Source: an uncultured Eubacteriales bacterium (lineage in GTDB: Bacteria; Bacillota; Clostridia; Christensenellales; UMGS416). From it: a stretch of 64,000 nucleotides of DNA. The DNA lies in contig UQLW01000002.1 of NCBI GenBank assembly GCA_900542005.1, positions 62,001 to 126,000 on the forward strand. The letters run 5' to 3'. How positions within the stretch are numbered: the first letter of the stretch is position 1; each line of letters begins with the position of its first letter. Under the pieces are notes generated by a model. That model worked only from the letters and a program-made list of their open reading frames with translations. It did no database searches and was not told the DNA's origin. The position numbers and the translations under genes were made by a program. Below, piece after piece: positions 18,264 to 26,680 of this stretch.

Positions 18264-18269
18264 GGTTTT

Positions 18270-19490
18270 CTATGCGCCGGCCGAAGGGCCGTCCAATCCG
18301 AACTCATGATGCAGCGCCCGCATAGCCGTATCTGCCTGGCTGCTGGGCACCAGGCAGGATATGGTGGTATGGGAATCCGCCGTCTGCAGCAGCGTGACGC
18401 CCGCCTCCAGCAGCGTACGGGTAATGCGGCTCATCACACCCGGACGCCCCCGCATCCTCGCCCCGATGACCGACACCTTGGTGCAGTCCCGGCTGATCCA
18501 ATAATCCAGGCCAAGCGCTTCGGCCGCTGTCACCGCCTGCTCGGTCCTCTCCTCCTCAATGGTAACCGAGCAATGGTCCTCGCCCAGGTTAATGAGATCT
18601 ACCGATATCCCCTGGCTGGCAAGACGTTCCAGCAGCTGCGATTGCTGAACCGGCGTTGCCTGCCTCACCCGCAGTTGGGTCCGGCCGGTCATTTGAGCCA
18701 CCGCGCTGAGCACATCGCCGTACAGATGGCGCTCCGGGGCCAGTACGCCTGCGCTGATCCGCGTACCAGGATGATCCGAAAAGGTGTTGCGCACAATAAG
18801 GTCGAGCCCTGCCTGCTGCGCTACCTCCACAGCCCTGGGATGCAGCACATGGGCGCCCTGATCCGCCATCTGGAAAACCTCCCCGTAGCTGATTTCCTTC
18901 AACACCTGGGCGGTTTCCACAACGCGGGGATCCGCCGTCATGATGCCGTCCACGTCGGTAAAGATCTCCACGCAGCTGGCATCCAGCGCGTGTCCCAGGA
19001 GCGCCGCGGTAATATCGCTGCCGCCGCGCCCCAGCGTCACGATCTCGCCGTCCAGCGTCGCACCCTGGAAACCCGTCACCACAGGTATGATGCCCCGCTC
19101 CAGCAGCTGCGTCAGCCGCACGGGCTGCAGCCTCAGGCAGCGCCCCTGCCCATAGCTGTCATCTGTGACAATGCCGGCCTGCGCGCCGGTCAGGGCGCAG
19201 GCCGCGTGGCCGGCTTCCCGTAGGCAATCGGCAAAAACCGCGCTGGAGATGACTTCTCCGCAGGAGATGAGCAGGTCCCGGTCCCGCAGCCAGCCATCGT
19301 CGCCCTGGGGCCGGATCAATCCCGCCAGCGTGTCGGTGGCATAGGGCGCGCCGCTGCGCCCCATAGCCGATACCACAACGACAGGCCGGGCGCCGGCATC
19401 TATGGCCTCCTGCACCTTGGCGGCCGCTGCCTGCCGGCCCTCCGGCGTACTCACCGAGGTGCCTCCGAATTTCTGAACAATAATCTTCAA
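18270..19490 (-). CDS. Aspartate kinase
   Basis: Phosphorylates aspartate, the first step to lysine, threonine, methionine, diaminopimelate and dipicolinate. The 406-residue monofunctional form starts MKIIVQKFGGTSVS, has the catalytic GRGGSDITAALLGHAL and FTDVDGIMTADPR, and two C-terminal ACT regulatory domains (about 260-400). It sits 13 bases after dpaB, as dapG does near spoVF in Bacillus, so it may supply the dipicolinate branch during sporulation. Feedback specificity cannot be read from the sequence. Confidence 0.94.
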   Translation of the reverse strand: MKIIVQKFGGTSVSTPEGRQAAAAKVQEAIDAGARPVVVVSAMGRSGAPYATDTLAGLIRPQGDDGWLRDRDLLISCGEVISSAVFADCLREAGHAACALTGAQAGIVTDDSYGQGRCLRLQPVRLTQLLERGIIPVVTGFQGATLDGEIVTLGRGGSDITAALLGHALDASCVEIFTDVDGIMTADPRVVETAQVLKEISYGEVFQMADQGAHVLHPRAVEVAQQAGLDLIVRNTFSDHPGTRISAGVLAPERHLYGDVLSAVAQMTGRTQLRVRQATPVQQSQLLERLASQGISVDLINLGEDHCSVTIEEERTEQAVTAAEALGLDYWISRDCTKVSVIGARMRGRPGVMSRITRTLLEAGVTLLQTADSHTTISCLVPSSQADTAMRALHHEFGLDGPSAGA

Positions 19491-19503
19491 CTTGATCCTC
19501 CCC

Positions 19504-20088
19504 TTAATATGGGATAAGCAGCGGCTGTAGCTGTTTGCCCTGCAGCGCCCCTTGGCAGGTTACCACAATTTGGTCCATATGTGCAACCAAGGAATTGGGT
19601 TTCCCCTCCGCGTCATCCTGGCCAAAGGGTACAAAATAATAGTGCTTTCGGTTCAGCAGCTGCCCCAGGTTGGCAGCGCTTCCACTCAAACCGTCGTTGG
19701 TTGACACGGCAATCACAACGGGGCGGGCATTGCGCAGATGCGATTTGACTGCCATCGTTACCGGCGTATCGATAATGCCCTGGGCAAGCTTGCCCAGCGT
19801 GTTCCCTGTGCAGGGCGCAACCAGCATAAGGTCCAGACACCGCTTGGGCCCAATGGGTTCTACCTGCGTCAGGCTGTCCCAGGGTTCGTTTCCCGTTATA
19901 GCATACACCTTTTCCCGGAAATCATCAGCCCGGAAGAACCGCGTATCCTCCCGGCACACGACCGGCGAAAAAATCGGCTGCACCCATGCTCCCAGGCTGA
20001 CCAGCCGGACCATTTCCGGTAGGATTTTGGAAAAGGTACAGAAGGAGCCGGTCACCGCAAAGCCAATACGCACACCCTCAAGATTCAT
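19504..20088 (-). CDS. dpaB: Dipicolinate synthase subunit B
   Basis: Flavoprotein-fold subunit of dipicolinate synthase (SpoVFB), which makes the spore-core chelator from dihydroxy-tetrahydrodipicolinate in the mother cell. The 194 residues include RIGFAVTGSFCTFSKILPEM at the N-terminus, then CTGNTLGKLAQGIIDTPVTMA and STNDGLSGSAANLG, all strongly family-like. Two adjacent ATG codons follow AGGAGGGG; I choose the second (20086-20088) for better spacing. The gene overlaps the end of dpaA, so subunits are co-translated. Confidence 0.95.
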   Translation of the reverse strand: MNLEGVRIGFAVTGSFCTFSKILPEMVRLVSLGAWVQPIFSPVVCREDTRFFRADDFREKVYAITGNEPWDSLTQVEPIGPKRCLDLMLVAPCTGNTLGKLAQGIIDTPVTMAVKSHLRNARPVVIAVSTNDGLSGSAANLGQLLNRKHYYFVPFGQDDAEGKPNSLVAHMDQIVVTCQGALQGKQLQPLLIPY

Positions 20089-20917
20089 CATGCCCCTCCT
20101 CATCCGTCCGCATAAGCCTTAGCCATGAAGACAGCATCGCTTCCGCCGCCGACAGGGGATAGAGGCGGCCAGGTATAGACGCTTCCATACGGTAATCCAG
20201 GCCCAAACGCTCTGCCTGCGCCTGGTCAATGCCATAGGGCGCCGAGGCCAGCTCCATCAGCCGGCAGCCGCCCTTTAGCAGCTCCAGCTCCCGCCTGCCC
20301 AGGACGGGGCTGGGTATGGTGTTGAAGATCCAATCCACCCTCGGCAATACAGCGTGCCAGCCCTCGAAATCCCAGGCGTCCAGGCCGGCATAAAATGCCT
20401 TCTGTAAGCTTCCGCCGCTGCGCCCTGCTACGGATACCACCGCTCCCAGGCCCGTCAGCATCTCGCACAGCGCCCGCCCCATATGGCCGTATCCCAGCAC
20501 CAGGCATCGCTTGCCAAAAAGGCAACGCCCCCGGCTGCTGGCCAGCACCAGGGCGCCCTCTGCGCTGATCCGCCCGTTCTCATCCAGAAAGCCTTCATCC
20601 CGGCTGATCAGCCTAAGGCGTAAGTCAGGCCTCGCCTGCTCCCACGCCTCTTGCCTTGCTTCGCTCAGGTAGGCAGCAACCCGGACGCCCTGCGGCAGGC
20701 GGGACAAAAGCTCCCCTTCCGTGATCCGGCCCTGAGACCCTGTCAGGCATCTCTGGCTGGCGTCAAGGGTGGGTACTGGGAAAATGATATCCCCAGCCTC
20801 ATCCAAATCGGGCATCACATCGCCCGGTATATAGACGGCCTCGCGGCCCGATTCCTGCAGAAGCTGGGCCAGCATCCGCATACGGCCGTCTCCGCCCCAG
20901 CATACAATCTTTTTCAT
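20078..20917 (-). CDS. dpaA: Dipicolinate synthase subunit A
   Basis: Rossmann-fold subunit of dipicolinate synthase (SpoVFA). The 279 residues have an N-terminal WGGDGRMRMLAQLLQESG region, a second nucleotide-binding loop LVLGYGHMGRALCEML, and the C-terminal NTIPSPVLGRRELELLKGG block seen in this family. First gene of a dpaA-dpaB-aspartokinase run. Its presence is the best evidence that the organism makes endospores. A sigma-K-like promoter lies 27-54 bases upstream of the start. Confidence 0.95.
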   Translation of the reverse strand: MKKIVCWGGDGRMRMLAQLLQESGREAVYIPGDVMPDLDEAGDIIFPVPTLDASQRCLTGSQGRITEGELLSRLPQGVRVAAYLSEARQEAWEQARPDLRLRLISRDEGFLDENGRISAEGALVLASSRGRCLFGKRCLVLGYGHMGRALCEMLTGLGAVVSVAGRSGGSLQKAFYAGLDAWDFEGWHAVLPRVDWIFNTIPSPVLGRRELELLKGGCRLMELASAPYGIDQAQAERLGLDYRMEASIPGRLYPLSAAEAMLSSWLRLMRTDEEGHDES

Positions 20918-20943
20918 CGTATCCCCCTTTATTCATGATACTG

Positions 20944-20971
20944 TAAATTATGCGGGGGTTTCGGGGCATGT
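20944..20971 (-). promoter_or_regulatory. Candidate sigma-K (mother-cell) promoter for dpaAB
   Basis: Minus strand ACA (plus 20969-20971), 16-base spacer, CATAATTTA (plus 20944-20952), which fits the sigma-K pattern AC...CATAnnnTA. No sigma-A -35/-10 pair is evident here. In Bacillus the spoVF operon is sigma-K controlled. Confidence 0.5.
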
Positions 20972-21029
20972 TCCCGGCCGGCCCGGCTTTCTTGCCGTGG
21001 CGGCGCGCCGCTGCCCGGCCGCCGGGCAC

Positions 21030-21056
21030 AAAAAAAGCCCCGGCATAGGCCGGGGC
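21030..21056 (-). terminator. Terminator after the sugar permease genes
   Basis: Minus strand GCCCCGGC/GCCGGGGC stem with a short loop followed by seven T (plus-strand A-run 21030-21036), 13 bases past the permease stop. Confidence 0.9.
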
Positions 21057-21068
21057 AAAATGGAGAGT

Positions 21069-22022
21069 TTATCCCTTGATAGAGCCGATCATGATGCCCT
21101 TCACGAAGTACTTCTGCAGGAAGGGGTAGACCACCGTAATCGGGAACACGGTAACCACCATGGTAGCCATACGGATGGTTTCAGCCGTGTAGTTCTGGGT
21201 TGCGCCTTCCACCTGACGCTGGACATTATCCAGGCTCGCTGCCGGGTTCGCAGAGGTGATAGCAGTCAGGTTGGACTGAGCAATGATTTCCTTCAGCTGG
21301 CTGGCCGCGGTCTGCAGGTTGCGGCTCTTGGTGTAGAAGGCCGTGGCATACCAGTCGTTCCAGTGGCCAACGCCGTTGAACAGGGCGATGGTGGCCAGGA
21401 TCGGCATGGAGACGGGGATGATAATGCGGAAGAAGATCGTCACATCATTCGCGCCGTCAATTCGGGCCGATTCCTCCAGGGAGGCCGGAATCTCACGGAA
21501 GAAGTTCATCATTAGGATACAGTTCCATACACCGAACAGGCTTGGTATCACATATACCCAGAAGGTATCGTACAAACCGATGTTTTTATATAGCAGGAAC
21601 GTTGGGATAACGCCGCCGCCTACATACATGGCGATGATCAGTATCGTAAAGTAGAAGTTACGGAAAACCAGATCCTTATGGGCCAGTGCATAGGCGATGA
21701 TGCCGGTAAAGAGCACCGACGTCACGGTACCAATTAAGGTACGGGCGATCGTAACACCGAAGGCAGGCATCAATTGCTTGTTTTTGAACACCTGTTCATA
21801 GTTCTCAAGGGTGGGCTTACGGGGCCACCAGAAGATGCCGCCCAGGGAAGCGTCGTTGCCTTCGTTGAAGGAGATGACCACGCAGTAGTAGAAGGGGTAC
21901 ACCGTCAGAATGAATACGATCGCGCAGATAAGATATACGATGGTGTTGATAATGATATCTTCCGGCGTCTTTTTGATCTTGGTTGCTTTGTTGTGGATAT
22001 TTGCAGCTTTGCTATTCGCCAT
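21069..22022 (-). CDS. Carbohydrate ABC transporter permease (YtcP/LplC type)
   Basis: Inner-membrane subunit of a CUT1 importer for oligosaccharides. The 317-residue protein has six or so helices and the permease EAA loop with EESARIDGANDVTIFFRIIIPVSMP, the docking site for the ATPase. The C-terminal VTVFPITVVYPFLQKYFVKGIMIGSIKG is the typical YtcP/LplC ending. It lies 18 bases after its partner permease. No ATPase or binding-protein gene is attached; CUT1 systems of this type often use a shared MsmX-like ATPase encoded elsewhere. Confidence 0.93.
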   Translation of the reverse strand: MANSKAANIHNKATKIKKTPEDIIINTIVYLICAIVFILTVYPFYYCVVISFNEGNDASLGGIFWWPRKPTLENYEQVFKNKQLMPAFGVTIARTLIGTVTSVLFTGIIAYALAHKDLVFRNFYFTILIIAMYVGGGVIPTFLLYKNIGLYDTFWVYVIPSLFGVWNCILMMNFFREIPASLEESARIDGANDVTIFFRIIIPVSMPILATIALFNGVGHWNDWYATAFYTKSRNLQTAASQLKEIIAQSNLTAITSANPAASLDNVQRQVEGATQNYTAETIRMATMVVTVFPITVVYPFLQKYFVKGIMIGSIKG

Positions 22023-22040
22023 TTTGTTCCCCCTCCTTTC

Positions 22041-23009
22041 TTAAAATAGGCCGATACCGGAAATCCACTTGGACACCTGGTTGCTGATGAGCACCAGGAT
22101 AATGGAAATCACGGACTGGAACAGGCCGACGGCGGTACCATAGGAATACCGGCCCTGGGTAAGACCAACCTTCAGGGTGTAGGTCTGCAGGATCTCCGAC
22201 TTGGAAGCGTTCAGGGAGTTGTACAGCAGGTAGCAGGGCTCGAACATCGCGCCGCCGATCAGGCCGCCCAGGCTCATGATCAGCATGATCGAAATCGTAC
22301 CCTTGATGGACGGCAGGGTGATATGCCAGATACGCTGCATACGGCTGGCGCCGTCCACAACCGCGGCTTCGTACAGGGTGGGGTCAACGCCCGTGATGGC
22401 CGCCAGGAAGATGATGGCCGACCAGCCGGTCTCCTTCCAGATATCGGTCAGGATGTACATGCCCCAGAAGTACTTGGCGCTTGTCATAATCGGCACTGCT
22501 TCGTCTACCCAGCCAAAGTTCAGCATCATCTGCTGCAGCACGCCGTTCTGCATGTTCAGGAAGGACACCAGGATACCCTGGGTAACAACCCATGAAATGA
22601 AGTGCGGCAGGTAGCTGACCGTCTGCACCACGCGCTTGATACCCATGTTGCCGACTTCATTCAGCGCCAGAGCGAACAGGATGGGCGTCGGGAAGGTAAA
22701 CAAGATACGCAGGGCGCTCAACGAAATCGTGTTGACCAGCAGGGGCCAGAAAGCGCTATCGTTGAACAGTTCAATAAACCATTTCAGACCGACCCATTCA
22801 CTGGTGAAGAACCCCATCAAGCCGAGCTTGGGCTTGAAGTTGTTGAACGCCATGGTCAGTCCGACCATCGGGATGTAATTGAAGATGAACAGGAACACCA
22901 TACAGATCAGTGCCAGAATCTGCAATGTGGTCTGTTCCTTGAATTTGCGAAATACATACTGGCGGTCTCTTTTCCGCTGAGCAGCTTTCGCGACCTGGGC
23001 TTGTGCCAT
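22041..23009 (-). CDS. Carbohydrate ABC transporter permease (LplB type)
   Basis: First permease of the pair. The 322 residues start with a basic cytosolic tail (AAQRKRDRQYVFRKF) and the LplB-type helix NYIPMVGLTMAFNNFKP. The EAA loop LYEAAVVDGASRMQRIWHITLP is intact. It heads a two-gene operon (promoter 23227-23255, terminator 21030-21056). LplB/YtcP pairs usually import plant-derived or host-derived oligosaccharides and are followed by a binding lipoprotein gene, which is missing here. The binding lipoprotein at 31794-33122 is a possible partner, by inference only. Confidence 0.93.
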   Translation of the reverse strand: MAQAQVAKAAQRKRDRQYVFRKFKEQTTLQILALICMVFLFIFNYIPMVGLTMAFNNFKPKLGLMGFFTSEWVGLKWFIELFNDSAFWPLLVNTISLSALRILFTFPTPILFALALNEVGNMGIKRVVQTVSYLPHFISWVVTQGILVSFLNMQNGVLQQMMLNFGWVDEAVPIMTSAKYFWGMYILTDIWKETGWSAIIFLAAITGVDPTLYEAAVVDGASRMQRIWHITLPSIKGTISIMLIMSLGGLIGGAMFEPCYLLYNSLNASKSEILQTYTLKVGLTQGRYSYGTAVGLFQSVISIILVLISNQVSKWISGIGLF

Positions 23010-23226
23010 ACGACCTCACTCTCCATCTACTTATTTTCTCTTACCGGCCCTGAACCGGTCAAAGACATGTCAAGGGGCTTTTCCTTCACGCCCAAGGCCC
23101 ACGAACCATGAAAATGAAAAATACAGCTAGCGTTCATCCTTCCTCGATGCGCCCTGCTGATCGTGGGTCTTTCACATTTCCTACAAGAGCCGTTTCCCAA
23201 GCGGTATTTCCCTTGCGGTTAAGCTT

Positions 23227-23255
23227 ATTTTAGTTTACATCTCCGCCTTTGTCAA
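23227..23255 (-). promoter_or_regulatory. Strong sigma-A promoter for permease operon
   Basis: Minus strand perfect TTGACA (plus 23250-23255), 17-base spacer, TAAAAT (plus 23227-23232). It predicts a leader of about 210 bases before the first permease gene. Confidence 0.75.
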
Positions 23256-23553
23256 TATGCGTATAGATTGCAGGGGCGCGCTGTGCAGTTTCACTAACCA
23301 AAAAACCAGCGCGTCATCTCGCATTTTCCCGAACATTCAATTTTCATTGGTTTTAAGCCATTTGTTATGAAAGTTCAAAGGACGTTCAATTTTTCTACAT
23401 AGTTTTATTTGTCTTTTTTTGCATTGACAACCTGCCTAAATTGTTTGCGGGAAGTGTTGGGCTATTTGAATAGGTGAAATTTGAACATATAAACCTGGCG
23501 AACGAGTCAAAATCGTACATATTGGTTTTTGTCATTTTCTTTCTAAAATTGCG
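23256..23553. other. Intergenic region between permease promoter and DUF4838 gene
   Basis: No credible gene; AT-rich. The TTCAA core recurs at 23336-23340, in the 23371-23380 block and at 23385-23389; two copies share the longer ACrTTCAATTTT context, 50 bases apart. They lie upstream of the permease promoter, where an activator could bind. An antisense open frame here (23395-23757) has low-complexity, unconvincing protein sequence. Confidence 0.4.
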
Positions 23554-23581
23554 AAAACCCCGGCAAAATTGCCGAGGTTTT
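23554..23581. terminator. Terminator-like hairpin after the DUF4838 gene
   Basis: AAAACCCCGGCAA and TTGCCGAGGTTTT pair over 13 positions with one wobble; on the minus strand the stem ends in TTTT. It lies ~70 bases past the end of the displaced C-terminal frame of the DUF4838 gene. Confidence 0.6.
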
Positions 23582-23653
23582 CCAGGTTTTATCGTCAAAG
23601 GTGCTAAAGGGGCTTCCACGGCCTTTTTTCCGGGAAATTCCCCCTTCTGCGCT

Positions 23654-23893
23654 TTATTCCCAGCGGCGCTTAAAGGGCTGCTCGATCCGCTCCCGCGCCT
23701 GCTCCATGGTGCGGCCCTCCCAGATCTCATCGATCCCAAAGCGGGCAAAATCGCCAAAGAGCGCTTCGATTGCCTCAGGGCGGCCCTCCGTCTCCACCGG
23801 CTGCATCATGATCTCAAAGTACCGGATCGGCAGGCGGGCGATCGACGCGTTCCAGGATCTCGTCATTGTCAGCCATAGCCTCCGCCTTGTCAA
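23654..23893 (-). pseudogene. Displaced C-terminal part of the DUF4838 protein (frameshift)
   Basis: From about 23845 down to the stop at 23654 this frame reads SIARLPIRYFEIMMQPVE then AIEALFGDFARFGIDEIWEG and ends in FKRRWE. This is the expected C-terminal end of a DUF4838 protein, continuing in meaning directly after ILERV in the upstream frame. The upstream frame instead ends early in DRPPADPVL. A shift equal to one extra base (or two missing) near 23838-23846 would join them into a ~575-residue protein. The first residues of this open frame (before SIARLP) are an out-of-frame reading of the main gene. Confidence 0.75.
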
Positions 23894-25382
23894 AGAGCGC
23901 CTTCAGCTGGGGCAGGATGGGCGTGAGATAGTCGATGCGCGGCGGGTCGTAAATGCCAAAGTGGATGTCGGGGTTCGCTTCCACCGCCTGATGGAGCATC
24001 CGGTAATAGGCCATAAGGGGCTGGGCGGCGTTTCCAAAGTAGCCGACCATAAACTCCTCCACCAGCGTATCGGTGTCCAGCGTGGGGTCCCACATAAGGT
24101 GGGTCAGCACATAGCTGCGCAGCTCCGCCAGCTCGCACTTGCCGCAGGCGGCGGTGGCGCCCTCCTCAAAGATTCCCTTCACATTGTGGTCGATGAAGAA
24201 CTGGATATTCTCCTTCAGCACATGGAAGTTGGGGAAGGGCATGAAGTAATGGGAGAAGTTGACCACATAATCCCATACATACAGCCGGTCGCAAACCTTG
24301 GCCCATTCCTTGAGGTCGTGCTGGAAGGAATCGCCATGCACCTTATCGGCAAAGGAACAGATCTCGTCGCACTGGGCCAGCGGATGGGCAAAGCAGCACT
24401 CGATGGAGCACAGGCGCACGCATACATTGTGCCGCGGGCGTATATGCTTGGGAGCCGGGCGCGTATATTGATAAGCCAGCGTGTCGATGACAATATGGGG
24501 ATAATCCTTTTCAATGGCCTCCGCCACCTGGTTGACGAAGTGGATCAGCGTGCCGGCGTGGCTGCCTTCCGCCTCGTCAATGGCTCGGCAGGCATCGCAT
24601 TCGCAGTAGTTATACCAGTCATTCTGGGAAACGGAGATGATGCTGGCCTCGGGGTGCTCCTCGATCCACTGGCGCACCTTTTTGATCACAAGGGCAAGCA
24701 CATCCGGGTTCGTCAGGCACAGCTGGGTATGGAATTTCTCGCCGCAGCGTTCCCCGTTGACCAGCGAAAAGTACTCCGGATGGCTTTCAAAATATTCGTC
24801 CACCGGCACCAGCGACTCAAAGGTATGCACAAAGGGGAAGTAGGAAATATTCCCGCCCTGCTCTGCGGTGCATTTCATGGTCTGCCCGTTGTTCTTGTTG
24901 CGGGCGGCCCAGGCGCCGTCCATGGAGTCCACCCAGAAGGATTCCCGGTATTCCAGCACCGGCACCTGCCGCTCGTCCAGGCAGGGCACCTTCAGCGTGC
25001 TGCGGGTCGGGATATGGCTGACCTTGGAGGAGAACCACCGGCAGCCCAGCTTCTCCAGGAAGGTGTATACCCCGTAAAGGGTGCCGCGCTTGGCGCCGCC
25101 GGCAATCACCAGCCGCTCGCCCTGGGTCCGGATGACAAAGCCCTCCTCGCCCAGCTGCTCGCCCGCCACGTCCACGCCCATGGCCCGGGCTGCCTCGCCT
25201 CCGCCCACGACGATGCACCGGTCAGCCAGCGTTCCGCCGGCCTGCACCGGGAAAACGGCCTCCGTCATCTGAAAGAGGAAGCTTGCCAGCTCCCTGGCGG
25301 CATACTGCTCGCTGACGGAAGCCTTTTCATCGACAATGATGACATACTCCGTCCTTTTGTCCTTGGCTGCAATAAAGCTCAT
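23814..25382 (-). CDS. DUF4838 glycosidase-like protein, C-terminus frameshifted
   Basis: The 522-residue frame starts after AAGGAGAT and has an N-terminal domain (about 1-115) like the alpha-glucuronidase (GH67) N-domain: YAARELASFLFQMT, CIVVGGGEAARAMG, GAKRGTLYGVYTFLEKLGCRWF. The DUF4838 core follows (about 200-450), with SVSQNDWYNYCECDACRAIDEAEG and a conserved-looking DYVVNFSHYFMPFPN. These are cytosolic glycoside-hydrolase-like proteins of unproven substrate, frequent in plant-glycan loci. The frame stops early at DRPPADPVL; the real C-terminus continues in another frame to 23654. Divergent from the esterase gene. A TTGCGC/N17/TATAAT promoter is visible at 25438-25466 on this strand. Confidence 0.85.
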   Translation of the reverse strand: MSFIAAKDKRTEYVIIVDEKASVSEQYAARELASFLFQMTEAVFPVQAGGTLADRCIVVGGGEAARAMGVDVAGEQLGEEGFVIRTQGERLVIAGGAKRGTLYGVYTFLEKLGCRWFSSKVSHIPTRSTLKVPCLDERQVPVLEYRESFWVDSMDGAWAARNKNNGQTMKCTAEQGGNISYFPFVHTFESLVPVDEYFESHPEYFSLVNGERCGEKFHTQLCLTNPDVLALVIKKVRQWIEEHPEASIISVSQNDWYNYCECDACRAIDEAEGSHAGTLIHFVNQVAEAIEKDYPHIVIDTLAYQYTRPAPKHIRPRHNVCVRLCSIECCFAHPLAQCDEICSFADKVHGDSFQHDLKEWAKVCDRLYVWDYVVNFSHYFMPFPNFHVLKENIQFFIDHNVKGIFEEGATAACGKCELAELRSYVLTHLMWDPTLDTDTLVEEFMVGYFGNAAQPLMAYYRMLHQAVEANPDIHFGIYDPPRIDYLTPILPQLKALFDKAEAMADNDEILERVDRPPADPVL

Positions 25383-25437
25383 GATACCTTATCTCCTTAC
25401 ATCCGGTTAGGGGAATCCCTTCCCCCTTACGGGAAAA

Positions 25438-25466
25438 ATTATACCGGCTTTGTCCGCCCGGCGCAA
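25438..25466 (-). promoter_or_regulatory. Promoter for DUF4838 gene
   Basis: Minus strand TTGCGC (plus 25461-25466), 17-base spacer, perfect TATAAT (plus 25438-25443), about 55 bases before the start codon. Confidence 0.55.
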
Positions 25467-25584
25467 GGCCCTGCGCCTACCGCCGCTATGCAGGATATTG
25501 CCCTGTCAATATGTATTGATTCTCCATGGACTTTCGATATTTTCGCCATGAAAATGAAGGTATAAACAAAAAGGAGGCTGTTTT

Positions 25585-26670
25585 ATGACGCTTGCCAATA
25601 CCCATACCAAGCTGGCCGCGGGCGGGGACTTTACCATCGTCTATATGGGCGGCTCCATCACCCAGGCCGGCACCATGCCGCGCAACCAGCATATGGAGCC
25701 CTGGGGGTATCGGGATCATATCACCGACTGGCTCCGCAGGCGCTATCCGGACGCGCAGATCCGCGACGTCCACGCTGCGGTCGCCGGTACCGGCTCGGAA
25801 TTCGGCGTGCTACGCATGGAGAAGGACGTGCATCCCTACCGTCCCGACCTGGTCTTTGTGGAATATGCCGTCAACGACGGCGGCGGCGACCGCCTGCACC
25901 TGAAGCAAACCATGGAGGGCATCGTCCGCCAGATCTGGGGCCGCAACCCCATGGCCGATATCGTCTTTGTCTATACGCTGGGCCGCGGCATGTTCTATGA
26001 TTATGCCAAGGAAAAGCTGCCCGGCTCCATCGCCGCCCATACCCAGGTCGCCCGCTATTACGGGATCCCCGAGGTCACCATGGGCTGGGAATTCTGGCTT
26101 CGGGAGCTCCGGGGCGAGATGGACTGGGCCACCTACTTCAACGACGACGTGCATCCCAACGCCGAGGGGCACGCCTTTTACGGCCAGGTGGTCGCCCGGG
26201 AGCTGACGCCGCTGCTGACCGGCGAGGCTGCTGCCCATACCCTGCCTCCGGCCATGACACCCCACCCCTGGACCGATACCCATATGACCTATGCAAAGGA
26301 TATCCCTCATCCCGGCTGGACAGAAGAAAATCATGTATACTGGAACTACGATCTGACCTGGGTTTGCTGCGACCAGCCCGGCCAAACGCTCCAGTATGAT
26401 TTTGAAGGGAATCTCATCGGCGTTTACTGGCACCTGGCCATGGACACCGGCGATGTGGAAATCTCCATCGACGGCGAACCCTGGCGCCGCTCCCCCACCT
26501 GGGACGGCTGGGTGCTCCAGGCGCCCGAGCGGATCAACTACAAGATCTGGGCCGACAACCTGCCCGACGGGCCCCATCAGCTCAGGCTGCGGATCGCCGA
26601 CGGCAGCCAGTGGGCCAAATGCCAGGGGAACCATATCCAGCTTATCGCCTTTATGACGGCGAAGTTTTAG
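25585..26670 (+). CDS. SGNH/GDSL-type hydrolase (likely carbohydrate esterase)
   Basis: A 361-residue hydrolase with the SGNH blocks in order: MGGSITQAG (nucleophile Ser about residue 24), the block II glycine in VAGTGSEFG, the block III asparagine in VEYAVNDGG, and DDVHPNAEGH near residue 187 with catalytic Asp and His. A C-terminal beta-rich domain (about 220-355, TLQYDFEGNLIGVYWHLA) looks like an accessory module. No signal peptide, so probably intracellular. It likely removes acetyl or similar groups from imported oligosaccharides. The next gene starts 10 bases downstream, forming an operon with the glycosidase. Confidence 0.88.
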   Translation: MTLANTHTKLAAGGDFTIVYMGGSITQAGTMPRNQHMEPWGYRDHITDWLRRRYPDAQIRDVHAAVAGTGSEFGVLRMEKDVHPYRPDLVFVEYAVNDGGGDRLHLKQTMEGIVRQIWGRNPMADIVFVYTLGRGMFYDYAKEKLPGSIAAHTQVARYYGIPEVTMGWEFWLRELRGEMDWATYFNDDVHPNAEGHAFYGQVVARELTPLLTGEAAAHTLPPAMTPHPWTDTHMTYAKDIPHPGWTEENHVYWNYDLTWVCCDQPGQTLQYDFEGNLIGVYWHLAMDTGDVEISIDGEPWRRSPTWDGWVLQAPERINYKIWADNLPDGPHQLRLRIADGSQWAKCQGNHIQLIAFMTAKF

Positions 26671-26680
26671 GAGGCAAACG

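Noticed and set aside
23395..23757. 120-codon minus-strand frame in the spacer after the DUF4838 gene
   Set aside because: Runs through a terminator hairpin and AT-rich spacer; composition is unlike a real protein.
23601..25565. 654-codon plus-strand frame over the DUF4838 gene
   Set aside because: Antisense shadow; the minus-strand DUF4838 protein has clear family features and a ribosome site.
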